From Hofstenia miamia (taxonomy: Eukaryota > Xenacoelomorpha > Acoela > Hofsteniidae), in contig CABFPE010000030.1 in assembly GCA_900660155.1 (NCBI GenBank), forward strand, positions 794,207 to 858,206: a stretch of 64,000 nt of DNA, in the 5' to 3' direction. Below the pieces are notes generated by a model. That model searched no databases. It was given only the letters and a program-made list of their open reading frames with translations, and was not told where the DNA came from. The position numbers and the translations under genes are program-made. The stretch's first letter is position 1, and each line of letters opens with the position of its first letter. Positions 52,062-63,720 of this stretch are shown here, piece after piece.

Positions 52062-53811
52062 ATACGTTTAAAAAAAATTATTCGTAAATATGTAAATATA
52101 AGCATGAAATCATTACAAGGAGAAATGAGGTAATAAAAGAAAATTGAAAATTTCATCTACAGTTTTGGGCGAAAGCATCAATACATTATAAAAATGTAAA
52201 TTTATAGAAACATATTATACAGAATTTAATAAGAATGAACGATATTATTGTATGTAATTTCTATTTGTAAATGACATTGATAATTTACTCATACTAATGA
52301 AAATGTTGCTTCATATTTTAATTTTTTTCCAGCAGAACAAATTGACTCTATGCAAACGTTGGGGGGGGGTTAAGATGCAACAAAATATATTTTATAATAA
52401 TTATTACAACTTTTTAAAGTACATGTTTTCTCCATTATTTTTTGATGGTCCATGCCAAAGGGAGTAACCCGTCAACCAGGTCAGTAAATGCACTGATATT
52501 TGTGTTACTAACTTTCATGAAATAGAAATTTTATTACAGTAAAAATTTGCAGTCCTACAGAGCTAACACATGGCAGTGAGTATCAAAGTAAAGTTGCACT
52601 TAGTTTTAAGCGCAATGTACTTTTCACTCACACCGGGTTGTTGCGCAAAACACTGAATACACTCATTTTTTCGTTTTAGATTGAATTTAATCTGCAAATA
52701 CAAAGAAAAATAGGTTTTCTTTCACGATGCTACTTGAAAGATCGAGTCAAAGCACAAATGTAAACACTGTACGACAGAACCATCTACCACCACACCCACC
52801 AAAATTTAAATGACGTAAATTTCGCATACATCATTCCACGGCTCTATAAACTTGAAAGTGTTCGAAAAAACTATGTGGCCTTCTGCATATGTACTTGAAA
52901 TATACGGTTACTTTGTAATGGTCAAAGTACTACTATATAATTTTACTAGCCATGTTTATTCACGTGAAAATGTTAAATATTTTCTAGAATTTGAATCGCT
53001 ATTAATAGAAATATATAAGCTTCGAAAAAGATTTAATTGAGCGTTTTAATTAATTTGCAATTTTAAAGCTTTATCTCTAAAGAGCCAATAACTTAAAGTA
53101 AGTGTCGATAAGGATCACCATAATCGTATATTAAGTATGCAGAAGATACCTGTGGTACATCATCCAATAAAAGCATTTCAATTATGGGTTTTTGTGATTA
53201 CACATTATGTATATATCATAATAATAATAATAATATAAATAATTTGATCTTGATGAATTGGAAGTCTTTTTGAAGAGATTTTTCGGAAAGACCAAATAAA
53301 ATGCTACAGTGACAAATGAATCGATATTTTTGTCAAAACAAGTCTCAAGATATTCTAATGTTTTCTGTGTGTGAATAATTTACTAGAAATACCGCGTTGA
53401 TTGTCGTCCAGCACTTGAAAATATATTTTCGAATGGTTAAAATGAGAACATTAAAAATTAGATCAAAATCATAATCAAAAGCAATAATGAAAAGAGAATA
53501 AATAATCTACCTGACAAGTCACCAAAATTGGCACAAGTAAAAAATTGTCACCTGGCAAATCTTGAATAAAATATTAATTCTTTTTGACTATTTGCATGCA
53601 AAACGAGCGATAAATTAACTGAAAACACTACACCTTAAATAGCATCGTCAATCAAAATATAACATATATAACGATTGGGGGCACACGACTTAAATGAATA
53701 TTTTCTTAATATGTATTAACAACATTGCAATAAAATAGTAGTTATTATTATTAATAAAAACGTTTTCGCATTGCACCCACTTGAACAATTTTGATTTCGG
53801 AACAATGAAAA
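52062..53811. other. intergenic, no gene recognised
   Basis: AT-rich, with a G run at about 52362 and a TAA/ATA simple repeat at about 53217-53235. Confidence 0.45.
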
Positions 53812-54165
53812 AATCCGATTTAAATTAAAAAAGCAAAAAAACCGGATTTTTTTCTTCAAATCGGATTTTTTATCTCAATTTCAATTTTACCCAGACAATC
53901 TTACAAGGTAGTAAATATTAGAAATCCTTTTGATATTACAATTTTTGAAATGCAATAATTTAATCAATTTTGAATAAACTGAAGATAAAAAACATGCAAA
54001 ACAACATTTCAGAGCTTGTCAATTCATTGCAATATCTAAGCAATTAGAATTTGTATCACTTTTAGTTTACTTGATTTAAATCAATAACTGAACTAATAAT
54101 GTGCTTTGATTTAAATCAGATTTAAATCAGATTTAAATCAATGATTTAAATCGAGTGATTTAAAT
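53812..54165. repeat. GATTTAAATC-rich repeat element
   Basis: The left part has AATCCGATTTAAATT and CCGGATTTTTTTCTTC. The right end has five GATTTAAATC-type units in tandem (54088-54155). Palindromic GATTTAAATC arrays at an edge suggest a small non-autonomous DNA element. Confidence 0.45.
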
Positions 54166-54298
54166 AGACCAATACTGTCTTCGATGAAAATTTGTTTAAT
54201 ACATACAACGTATATTGCACCGTAATAAGTTTTGCTGCTTAGCATTGTTTGTAATTTACTGAGTACTGAAAAACAATACAAAAATAAAATTGGAATTC

Positions 54299-54304
54299 TT
54301 TATT
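54299..54304 (-). terminator. transketolase poly(A) signal
   Basis: AATAAA on the minus strand, 36 bases past the TAA stop of the transketolase. Confidence 0.65.
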
Positions 54305-54339
54305 AAACATGATCAATTTCTTTTAAAGAAAATGAAAAA

Positions 54340-56211
54340 TTATTTACGCTTAACTGCTTCGACAATGGCTGAGCTATCAATTTTAAACAACTTTAATAAC
54401 TCTGAGCCAACCCCACTGATGGGACAACGAGGAACTGCTAGCTTATGTGTTCTGGTGGGGAATTCGGAGAGAGCACTTAGAACAGCTTCACCAAGACCAC
54501 CTTCAGGATAATGATCTTCAACAGTGATAATATACTTGGTTTCACCAGCAGCTTTTCTCAACGTTTCAACATCAATAGGTTTAATGGTAAAAAGATCTAT
54601 TACACGAATGTTGATGCCTTCTTTAGCGAGAATATCATAAGCAATGAGTGATTGACCTAAAGTTACCCCAGCCGTAACTACGGTGGCAACATCATTTGAA
54701 GATTGACGTACAACATGAGCTTTTCCAATAGCAAATTCTGTTAGAGGGGTATGCACTGTAGGTAGCTCGTCCCTTGTCATGCGAATGTAACACAATCCTT
54801 TGGTGTTAGCGGATAATTCTATAGCACGCTCAATAGCGAACCCGTCAGAAGGATAAAAAACTGTAGAGTTGGGAAGTGCGCGAAACATTCCAATGTCTTC
54901 CAATGCCATCTGACTAGCACCATCAGGTCCAATCGACACTCCGCAATGCGAACCAGCAATATTTAGATTAGTCTCAGAAATCGCCGCCATGCGAATATGA
55001 TCGTAAGCACGTGAATAAAATGCTGAAAATGTTGATGAAAATACAATTGCACGATCTCTACACGCTAATCCCAATCCGACGCCTACCATGTTCTGCTCTG
55101 CTATGTAGCATTCAATAAATCGATCGGGATGCGCTTTTTGATAATCAATGGCAAATGTTGAATTCTTCATGTCACCATCTAGAGAAATCAAACGATCATA
55201 GTTGAGACTGTTTAGAGTTACCCCGTACATCTTACGAATAGACACTTTAGAAGCTCCGCCGGGTACATTGGTTTTAGGTAATTTAAGTGTAGGAAAGACT
55301 ATTTCATCAACTGAACAACGAGGAGTTGACATTGGAATAGAAACAGCGTTGTTTGGAATATTTGCTAACAATTCATCAACAAAAGCGGCAGGTTTTGCAA
55401 TGGGCTTACCATGAAACCCCATTTTATCTTCAATATCTTTAAGTCCCTTTCCCTTAAAGGTACGGCAAATCAAAACTGTAGGCTTATCATGCAAATCAAC
55501 GTTAAGATACGTTTGTAATTCAGCAATGGCATGACCGTCAATTGAAACTGCATTCCAACCAAAAGTCTTCCAACGAGTTACAATATCATCAAGATCATGT
55601 TGAAACATTGTTGGATCTGATTGACCCAAGCGATTGACATCTACAATTGCAAATAAATTGTTTAGTTTATAAAACCCAGCAAATTGCATCGCTTCATATA
55701 CAGAACCTTCCGCGCATTCTCCGTCACCCAAAACGCAATATACACGATATTCGGCTTTATCTATGTACTTTCCACAGTAAGCCATGCCACATGCAGCATT
55801 CAATCCTTGTCCTAAAGAGCCAGTAGCCACATCGACGAAGTCTAATTGAGGCATTGGATGCCCCTCATACTTGTTACCAGTGGCTCTAAGTCCCGTAATC
55901 AATTCTTTCTGATGTTCGCCAAGATTTCGTAAGTTCAATGAGCCTCCATTTGCCTCGGCGTCTTCAATTAAAACCCATGCAGCATAGAGAATAGGCGCAG
56001 CATGTCCTTTAGACAATATAAACCTATCACTTCCAGCACTCTTCCGTTGCTTTCGGTCATATTTCATTATATTAAAGAATAAGACTGACATAATTTCTGC
56101 ACAACTACAACAAGTAGTAGGATGACCTGAATTTCCATGTGGATTATCACTAGTCGCAAGAATGCTTAAGACACGAAGTTTGTCAGCGATGTATTGCAAA
56201 ACGTCGGACAT
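54340..56211 (-). CDS. TKT: transketolase
   Basis: Thiamine-diphosphate enzyme of the non-oxidative pentose phosphate pathway. It moves two-carbon ketol units between sugar phosphates in the cytosol. The 623 codons equal the length of human TKT. Residues 1 to about 270 form the cofactor-binding domain: GNSGHP at 26-31, SKGHAAP at 67-73, GDGECAEG at 162-169 and VDVNRLGQS at 190-198 (the ThDP/metal motif GDG...N). The middle pyrimidine domain has LDGDMKNS (344-351) and IAEQNMVGVG with the catalytic Glu at 372, then HCGVSIGPDGASQMALED. The C-terminal domain has VVTAGVTLG, DLFTIKPID and VEDHYPEGGLGEAV. The coding region is one open frame. Minus-strand TTTTTCAG ends at 56219, so the exon starts at 56218, seven bases before the ATG, implying an upstream leader exon. 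All catalytic motifs are intact and the gene is probably functional. Confidence 0.97.
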   Translation of the reverse strand: MSDVLQYIADKLRVLSILATSDNPHGNSGHPTTCCSCAEIMSVLFFNIMKYDRKQRKSAGSDRFILSKGHAAPILYAAWVLIEDAEANGGSLNLRNLGEHQKELITGLRATGNKYEGHPMPQLDFVDVATGSLGQGLNAACGMAYCGKYIDKAEYRVYCVLGDGECAEGSVYEAMQFAGFYKLNNLFAIVDVNRLGQSDPTMFQHDLDDIVTRWKTFGWNAVSIDGHAIAELQTYLNVDLHDKPTVLICRTFKGKGLKDIEDKMGFHGKPIAKPAAFVDELLANIPNNAVSIPMSTPRCSVDEIVFPTLKLPKTNVPGGASKVSIRKMYGVTLNSLNYDRLISLDGDMKNSTFAIDYQKAHPDRFIECYIAEQNMVGVGLGLACRDRAIVFSSTFSAFYSRAYDHIRMAAISETNLNIAGSHCGVSIGPDGASQMALEDIGMFRALPNSTVFYPSDGFAIERAIELSANTKGLCYIRMTRDELPTVHTPLTEFAIGKAHVVRQSSNDVATVVTAGVTLGQSLIAYDILAKEGINIRVIDLFTIKPIDVETLRKAAGETKYIITVEDHYPEGGLGEAVLSALSEFPTRTHKLAVPRCPISGVGSELLKLFKIDSSAIVEAVKRK

Positions 56212-56221
56212 TGTCGATCTG

Positions 56222-56585
56222 AAAAATACACAAAGTTGAGAAATGTATTAATAGAAATGTAATAGGAACCAAGAGTGAATAAAAATATAATTAGAAGCTA
56301 ACACGCTCCCATTGAATCGAGTAAATAAGAGAAAATTCAAAAACGTTTAACAAGTAAATAGTCAATAAGCAAATCTAACGAACTAATAGATTAATGTCAA
56401 TAATACATAAAGAATGCCAATTAAAGTCGATCTCACAATTCTCTAAGCGAAACCCTGTTTAAAGTCTACAAAAATAATTTTAAATTGTAATTCAAAATCA
56501 CAATTATGAATTATTTCTCTAATATAAAACAATTTCTGATATGATTACTTGTAGACGAAAATATAAAAATAATACTGCTGGATAC
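56222..56585. other. transketolase leader intron or upstream region
   Basis: AT-rich. No promoter element or leader exon was identified. Confidence 0.4.
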
Positions 56586-56587
56586 AT

Positions 56588-58880
56588 TAACTATAATAGC
56601 GCCTCCGAATATTTTTCTGAAAAAAGTAGGCGCCGCTGAATACAAAATTATCATTAACAAGCATTTTTAAGAAATTCTTGAAAAAAACAATAAATTTAAC
56701 AATAACATTGATAACATGCAATAAAAAATGACTAAAAGTAGTGCATAATTCAGCCTATTTTAGAATAAATTCTGTTAAAAAATTCGCTATCAGTTTCATA
56801 TCTATTTTGAAAATGAATTTGCCGTACATATTTTCTTGGAAAAGTTTTATTAATATTCTTAAGCAGCAAAAATGCCAATTTTTCGGATTCATTTAGGCTA
56901 AGCGCGCATTGTTGATTTTTTAATTTAACAACTAAATAATTTACAAATTAAATAGTTTATCAAAATTTTGTCAAGCGCGCACTAGTGATTTTTAATCTGC
57001 TCAATCGTTCATTTTAGAATGGATTTTATTAAGACAAAGCACGTCTTAAAGTCATAATTAAATTACCAAAAACACGCAAAAGACTTTTCTATGAAGTTTA
57101 TTAATTACTTTTGAATGAATACGCAGTGTTTCGATGAATTACTGTAATTAAACTCTGTCCCAGTTAATAAGTAAACACAAATTTTTCTGTCTTATTGGTT
57201 GGAGGTATGCCATAGTAATGAAGTGTTGTTGCTGAGGTGTGCGACCTTACCGAGCAATGAAAGTTTTTTTCCCCAAAAAATGGAAATAAAACTTATAAGC
57301 AATTTTGAACAAGTTTGGGGCACCAAGTTTGGAATTTTGAGCTTCTTGGGGTTCAACATATCAAAATAAAAGAGTAATTATATAAATTTAGCAAACAATT
57401 GAGGTCCAATACTAGAAAAAATCTTTAATAAACAATTTTAGACTATTTTGGATGTCAAATAGTTACGCAGGTACAAGATATTTATTGAAAAGGGAGCGTT
57501 CACATATTACGTAATCAATTTTTTGGCTATTTTCTACTCCCCCCTCCCCCATGTAATCAGTNAATGCGAAACACACAAATTCATGAAATTTTATGCAAAT
57601 TACTATCATTAAATTTACAAACTATTAAATATTAAATTTACAATCAATTAAATATAAATTTATTTTTACATGCAAAATATAAAATATGGGGAATACAGAA
57701 GATTTAAATAGTTGATATTTTTCATACTTATGATAAAATATGCTGTCATTTTTTTTTGATTTGTTTATGTCATCAAACCACTTGACCCCTCCCCCCTAAT
57801 CAAACGTAAGCAATTTTGATGACCCTCTCCCCCCCTACTTGATTACGTAATATGTGAACGCTCCCAAAGTATTTAGTATGCACCAAAGCGGCCACTAAAA
57901 AATTAATACATAAATTTTGGAATTGTTGTATGGGGGCCTGAATTCACTTCCCGCACTAGGTTTCCAAATTTACCTTGACGCTACTGATAGTAACATGAAA
58001 GAATATCTGTTTTTGCATCTTCAAAAACTAGATTATACACGGACGTTTAGGCTAAGCATGTCACCTGTTACAGATACTTAACTATATTAAGTTCACATGT
58101 GAACAGTTTAGTTTTTATTAAATAAATTCTACATATGAGTATTGATATCAGACAGAGAAACAGTTTAAAATAAAATAAAAGCTCTGGTGTTTAATAATTG
58201 TAAGGAGCTAAATAACAGCTTGATCCTTCTTTCCAAGTCAATTAATTCAGTCCAATTTTCAAAAAAACTTCTCTTCATAAAGCTATTGTTATTTTTCTTT
58301 AAGCTGCTTGTAAAAGTAATCTTTTAACTATAAATTATAATGCACGGTTCGCCTCTGAATGAATCAATGTCTCTTACCGTTACGAATTGATCAATTAATT
58401 AATTGTAGTGCGCGCACGTCCATTGAAAACACTATGTTCTATTTTCTGTGTCAACAGTTTAATCAACGCGAAAATAGACCACGCAGGAATTTTTTAATTT
58501 TTGTGATCATTTAATTGCTAGTGCGCGTTGACGCAAAGAAAGCTCTATGTTCTATTTTGTAAACCAAATAGTTTCGTATTTACGTAAATTAAAAATTACT
58601 AGTGCGCGTGGCGCAGTAAAGTAAAATTTGAATTACAAAATGTAGCCGAAGCTTGAACAAAATTTTTGAATTGTCTCTCATTAATTGATTTAACAGGAGT
58701 TTTATTTTTGTTTTAAAACTTGTTACATGATTACTTAACACGCTGACATGATGCCCATCAATATAATTATCAAAATAAAAATTTGTATATTAAGCGCCTC
58801 TATAATAGTACAATGCTGTACTAAGCGCCGCTATAATAGTTCTGATTTTGTATTCAGCGCCACTATAAATGTCCAATAGT
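56588..58880. mobile_element. foldback-type element B with GCGCC motif arms and nested MITE
   Basis: The left arm has CTATAATAGCGCCTCC (56591), GTAGGCGCCGCTGAATAC (56627), AAGCGCGCATTGTTGATTTT (56899) and AAGCGCGCACTAGTGATTTT (56973). The right arm has TTGTAGTGCGCGCACG, TTGCTAGTGCGCGTTG and TTACTAGTGCGCGTGG (58404, 58506, 58597), then AAGCGCCTCTATAATAGT, AAGCGCCGCTATAATAGTT and CAGCGCCACTATAAATG (58793-58875). The left 56974-56996 and right 58589-58609 are clear inverted repeats (CGCGCACTAGT followed by ATTTTTAAT). More GCGCC motifs reach to 59050. The centre holds an inserted MITE at 57492-57865. No coding region was seen. Confidence 0.5.
57492..57865. mobile_element. MITE with 27-bp perfect terminal repeats
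   Basis: The left terminal repeat 57492-57518 begins GGGAGCGTTCACATATTACG. The right 57839-57865 is its exact reverse complement. Termini of the form GGGAGCGTTCA...TTACGTAA are widespread in animal genomes and are associated with the IS3EU/ISL2EU-type superfamilies, but the class here is inference. Both subterminal regions carry C-runs (CCCCCCTCCCCC). A single N lies at 57562. Confidence 0.8.
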
Positions 58881-59129
58881 TAAAATTCGAAAACTTTGAA
58901 GCCGTTTTCTCATGTTTGAACAGCGCCACCAACCTGAAATTTACGTCACTTTCGGCGAATATAATATGCAAACTGTCTACAGATTTTCAGTCAATTTCAT
59001 TGTATACTAGCCTAAAAATCACTCGACGCCGTTGAAGACACACTAGTGCCGCTGAATACCAGGATGCATTGAAATTTACTGATATTCTGCAGAGTTATAA
59101 TAGTAACAACAATAACAAAAATAATAGTA

Positions 59130-61200
59130 ATGGTTAAAAAGCTCTTTATTTTAAAGAAGAAAAATAAAATAAAATAAAATTACAAATCTTACAAATAAAA
59201 TAAATTCCTTCCTAAGCATGCAATTTTTTTGAGGCCCTGATATATCTTGATGGCTGAGAAGGTTATGCTTTAATTTACGTTTAAATTTGCTTAATGTGGG
59301 CGCAAAACGTATGTGTTGATCTAAGTAATTCCACATTTTTTGGTTTTAATAATAAAGGAATTATGCCTAATTTTGATACTATGCATGTACGAGTAAAATT
59401 TTATGAGGGTTTCAAACAATTTAATGGACATGTCATTTTATTGATGAATTTGTACATATTTCCAAGCTAGCATATTGACTATAGTACTTAGGTTCTAGTA
59501 ACTGGTATGTTTAAGTAATGCGCTGGTTTGTTGCTTACGTATGTTTAATAAAATCCGAACAGATCTATCGAAAATTGCATTTAAATTCTTATTTTGTTCT
59601 ACAGTTATACAATTCAAGAGTGCGGATGCATATGAGAAATGGCTCATTACAAATGTGTTTATCAAATGTGGTTCTTTAATTACTGTTCTTAATTCTCGAA
59701 TATATTCAATGCCAGAGTTCATATTTCTCATCTTTTTAGAAAGGAATTCATGGAACTTTAGTCTCATCGATTTGGACACCTAGATATGTTACAACAGAAG
59801 ATTATTTGATGTTATTGTTTCTATTAATGTTTAATTCTATGTTCTCAGCTAATGGACGTGTTTCATTTGGAGAAAAGATCATGAATTGTGTTTTATCAAT
59901 ATTTATAGTTAGTGTATTCACATTAAAGTATGCAATAAGGTGTCTAATACTATTATTTATAATGCTTGCAGCTGTGTAAGGGCTGATGTTACGAGAAAAA
60001 ATACAAGTGTCATCTGCATATTGGTATATATCACAATTGTTTATGTGATGGCACATGTCATTTACATATAATGTAAAACTGTTCCCCGTAGAACCCCACT
60101 GTAGGGCGTTTGGCATTTAGAATATACGTGCCCTATTTTCACACTTTATTTTCATCCTGATAGAAAGCTCTTGGTCAATGTTAGGCTATTTTAATTAAAT
60201 ACATATGCTGTCAATTTTGAGCAAAAAATTTCAGGGTTGATGCTATCAAACGCCTTACTGAGATCCATCCATTAGTGCGATGGCAGAGCTTATGTTTTGC
60301 TCCAAATTTATGCGTATACTTTTTGTGATGGTAATAAGGGCATCATTCGTAGAAAAATTAGCAAAAGGGTTTGTAATTGAAATGGGCCTATAGTTAACAC
60401 CTAATATCAGATCTCCTTTTTTATAGATAGGTGAGATTTCAGCTGATTTCAAAACATTAGGTAAAGTCTTTTTTAATGCATTAATTGTAAATTAATAGTA
60501 GATGGTTTTCAAACACATTGATATAATTCTTAATGACGAAAATTGCGATATTTAGGGAGGCGCATGACTTATTTTGATCGAGCTTAGAAATTGTGAATAA
60601 CAGTTGTTTCTTACTAATATATGTGAAACAAAATGTAGAACTGACTTTACATTGGATTGCTGGTTCCATTTTAGGTCCACTATATTCCCCCAAATTGATG
60701 AATACGTCATTTAAATGGTTTGCAACTGCAGTTTTGTTTGATATCATATTTTCATTAATAGACAATTCTTTAATGTCAGTTTCCTCGTTTTTACTTCTAT
60801 GAAGGAAATTGTTCACAAACGTTCATTTGTTTTTGCCTTTATCCAATTTCTTATACAAACTGTTTGCATAGTCAATACGAAGTTGTGTTTTTAATCAGGA
60901 TTGATTTTATTGTAATTTGACTATGCACGGAAGATGATGGATGGGCATTAAGATTGCTTAAAGCCTCTTTCAGTTTTTCCTCTAAAACTTTATATTCATG
61001 ATTAGCTTTAAATATTTTACTAATTGATCTGATTCGTGAGTTATTGCGAATAAATTTCCTACTCATATCTTCTACTTTACCAATTGAACTTCTTATTTGA
61101 GAAAGCAGGAAAGATAGCATATGTTTTCGATCTTCTAGCGTGCATATAAAATCATATGGGATGTTATAAAGCTGTTCTAGGAATGCCTGTTCTGAGAAAT
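59130..61200 (-). mobile_element. decayed LINE, linker to 3' end
   Basis: Reading downward, 60872-61120 and 60481-60816 are the region between endonuclease and RT (LGEYSGPKMEPA, FCFTYISKKQLLFTISKLDQ). 60255-60452 has SAEISPIYKKGDLILGVNYR and PISITNPFANFS (RT fingers). 59802-60116 has TLYVNDM, IYQYADDTCIFSRNIS (catalytic YADD) and INIDKTQFMIF. 59495-59779 and 59151-59336 are thumb and C-terminus (FAPTLSKFKRKLKHNLLSHQ). The 3' tail has AATAAAG and TTTTA repeats. Palm motif A is missing. The frames are broken many times, and the upstream end abuts foldback element A. Confidence 0.75.
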
Positions 61201-61203
61201 TTA

Positions 61204-62466
61204 ATAATAATAATAATAATAATAATTATTATTATAATGGCGCTTATGGACACTTTGAAATTATAATGGCGCTACTGGCCACTTTCATGAACAATTATAA
61301 TGGCGCTACTGGACAAAATTTATTATAATGGCGCTAATGGAATTGCCTTGACTATTATAATGGCGCTTATGGCGATTATTATTATTATTAAGATGTTATT
61401 CTTTCATAACAATCTGTTTTATACGTTTATATAGTAAATACCTATGTATATATTTAGATCCATATTGAAAAAGCTGAATTCAACCATATCTTGTGTGATT
61501 TTTTTTCGCAAAAATTTAAAATTTTTTGTGTCCTCTAAAAAAACGTGATTGCGCAGCGAATAATGTTCCGATTGACTTCAAACCAGTTTTATTCGTTTTT
61601 AAATGAATTTTTACATCTAAAAATTGTTTTCCATAGCTTTTTGTAGTGTCCTAGTTTGATATTTTTTAGGAAATCCTAACATGAACTATTCTACGGGAAG
61701 GATTATGTAGAATGTTAATGAATCAAACAATTTTGAACTAGCCATTGCATTAAATAAGTTCAAAAGTTAGTTCTAGATGTAAAATGTAATTTAGAAGAGA
61801 ATAAAAGTGGTCCGAAGTCGATCCGAGCACTATTGGCTTTATATTTAACGTTTTATTAAGGTCATTCCACAATAAAAGGGGTTGTGCCTTTGCGAAACCC
61901 TAGATTGCGGGACGAATAATGCTCAGATCGATTTCGGACCTGTTTTATTCACTTTGAAATTAAATTTTACATATATAATGATCTTTTCAGTTTGTTTCAA
62001 GATGGAATTTTGGTAAGACAGGCCGGGATAATTATTTTCTTACAAAAACAAAATAAAAGCGGGAAAATTGTTCAAATATGTAGACTCCTATTTATTACCA
62101 CCTAATTAATCATTTACTACGAAAATATACTTATATTATATGAGAAATTACAATTAAATCACTAGCGCCATTATAATATTTAGTAAAATTGACATTAGCG
62201 CCATTATAATAGTTCAAAATAGTGTGCCAGTAGCGCCATTATAATTGTTCACTTTCGAAAAATTTGGAGGCCCGTTTCTCCTAAGCTAATGCCCCTATCT
62301 TGCTCAAACTTACTGCACATTTGAATCATTGCATAGAGAAGCTACACACCAAGTTTCATTAAAATTCAATGAAAATTGGATGCAAAAAATGAAAAGGGCG
62401 CTAATGCACTATGGAGAGGGCGATACTGAAACCAGATTTCTCGAAACACCTTTACACTAGCGCCAT

Positions 62467-62515
<49 letters not shown>
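61204..62515. mobile_element. foldback element A with ATAATGGCGCT motif arrays
   Basis: The left arm has five direct copies of ATTATAATGGCGCT(T/A)(A/C)TGG, starting at 61231, 61260, 61294, 61322 and 61354. The right arm has inverted copies (AGCGCCATTATAAT) at 62164, 62196, 62232 and 62459. The outer edges merge with TAA/ATT microsatellite runs on both sides (61204-61232 and 62468-62515). A shorter run (61373-61390) closes the left arm. The core holds three related modules of about 70 bp, two direct and one inverted. No ORF of note was found. This is the anatomy of a foldback transposon. The class of transposase that would mobilise it is unknown. Confidence 0.65.
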
Positions 62516-62516
<1 letters not shown>

Positions 62517-62599
62517 CAACAACAACAATAATGAGAGTCAAAACAATACATTTGCTAAGAAGTTGCAATTAATCTACAAACTAAATATAAAATATATAA

Positions 62600-63720
62600 T
62601 AATAACTTTGTGTGTGTCTATGTATCTGGTGAGCTCAATGTAAAAAATCTGTAAATGTGTTTAGCATGTGTGTCTCCGATTGTATTTTTTCTACTCTAGT
62701 CTCATTATCTAAATCATTCCAAATATTTGAGGCTGCTCAATGAAAACTAGGATTGGAAGTACTGCTGCAAATAAATTTTTGTGATCGTGTATTTACTTTT
62801 AAGTAATTATCAAGAAAAGACAGTGATTCTCGGCCATATTTATGCCTAAATAAAATTGAAGCTGCATGGAATTGTAGTTAATATAGCATAATCATTCTTA
62901 CGTGCAAAATTTCATGTTTTTCTGACCAATTAAAAGTTTTTGATAATACATAGGGGCGTTTTGTATTAAAATTAATAAATAAAATGAACAATAATATAAT
63001 TGCGATAAACAAATAAATGCAATAATTGAACGTGATAATCTGGTCCTAAATTTCTAAAGTATCTAACGCCAGAAGCCATTTTTTGTAACTTTTTAACAGA
63101 AATTTATTAAACTTTAAATCTTTGTTATTTCTTTTACGGAATTAGGGAAAAATATAATGAATTGCGTTTTAGTTTTCAACTATACATTGATGCAAAATGA
63201 AAGATGGTGACAAATTCTTAATAATAAAGTAAGGTAAATAAGTAGAATCTGAAGATTTACTAACGCTTAAATTTTGTACAATAGTTTTTAATTCTCTTAA
63301 GGTAGAGGGCCTAAATTGAAACGTTCACTTACAAATTGATTGCCAAGTTCTGATACAGGAGTTTTAGGAAAATTGAAGTTACCTACTTCTTTAAATGTCT
63401 GATATAAATGATTTATCCTATTTTTATCGGTAAATTCATTATCATCAATGTAAATTTCTGAAATTTCGCTTTTGAGCCCATTTGATTTTCCAATATTACA
63501 TATTCTCTCACAAGTAACAAGAACATTTGTAGAAGGGGAACCATATTAGAAGTAGTGCAGAAGGGAAATAAATTAGATTTAAATGCTTACGAGGAGCTCG
63601 TAGATTAAAGTTAAGATAGCATCTGATGAAATTACCATGAGGAATTACACGATAGGAGTCTTGGATGAGACAGTCTTGTGAAGATGAAAAGAGGAAAGTA
63701 ATTTTAGTCAAAGAGCGGGA
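62600..63720 (-). mobile_element. decayed LINE with internal loss
   Basis: On the minus strand from about 63500, CERICNIGKSNGLKSEISEI and NRINHLYQTFKEVGNFNFP are like the endonuclease-RT linker of CR1-type ORF2. Then comes KTKTQFIIFFPNS, the thumb-side KTKxMIF block. Then come HKYGRESLSFLDNYLKVNTR and ASNIWNDLDNETRVEKIQSE, the C-terminal W-N-x-L block. The RT palm between linker and thumb is missing. The plus-strand frames are not meaningful. Confidence 0.6.

Noticed and set aside
54290-55414. Plus-strand ORFs over the transketolase
   Set aside because: They are shadows of the real minus-strand gene.
62366-62551. Tyrosine-rich ORF
   Set aside because: It is the translation of the ATA/TAA microsatellite at the edge of element A.
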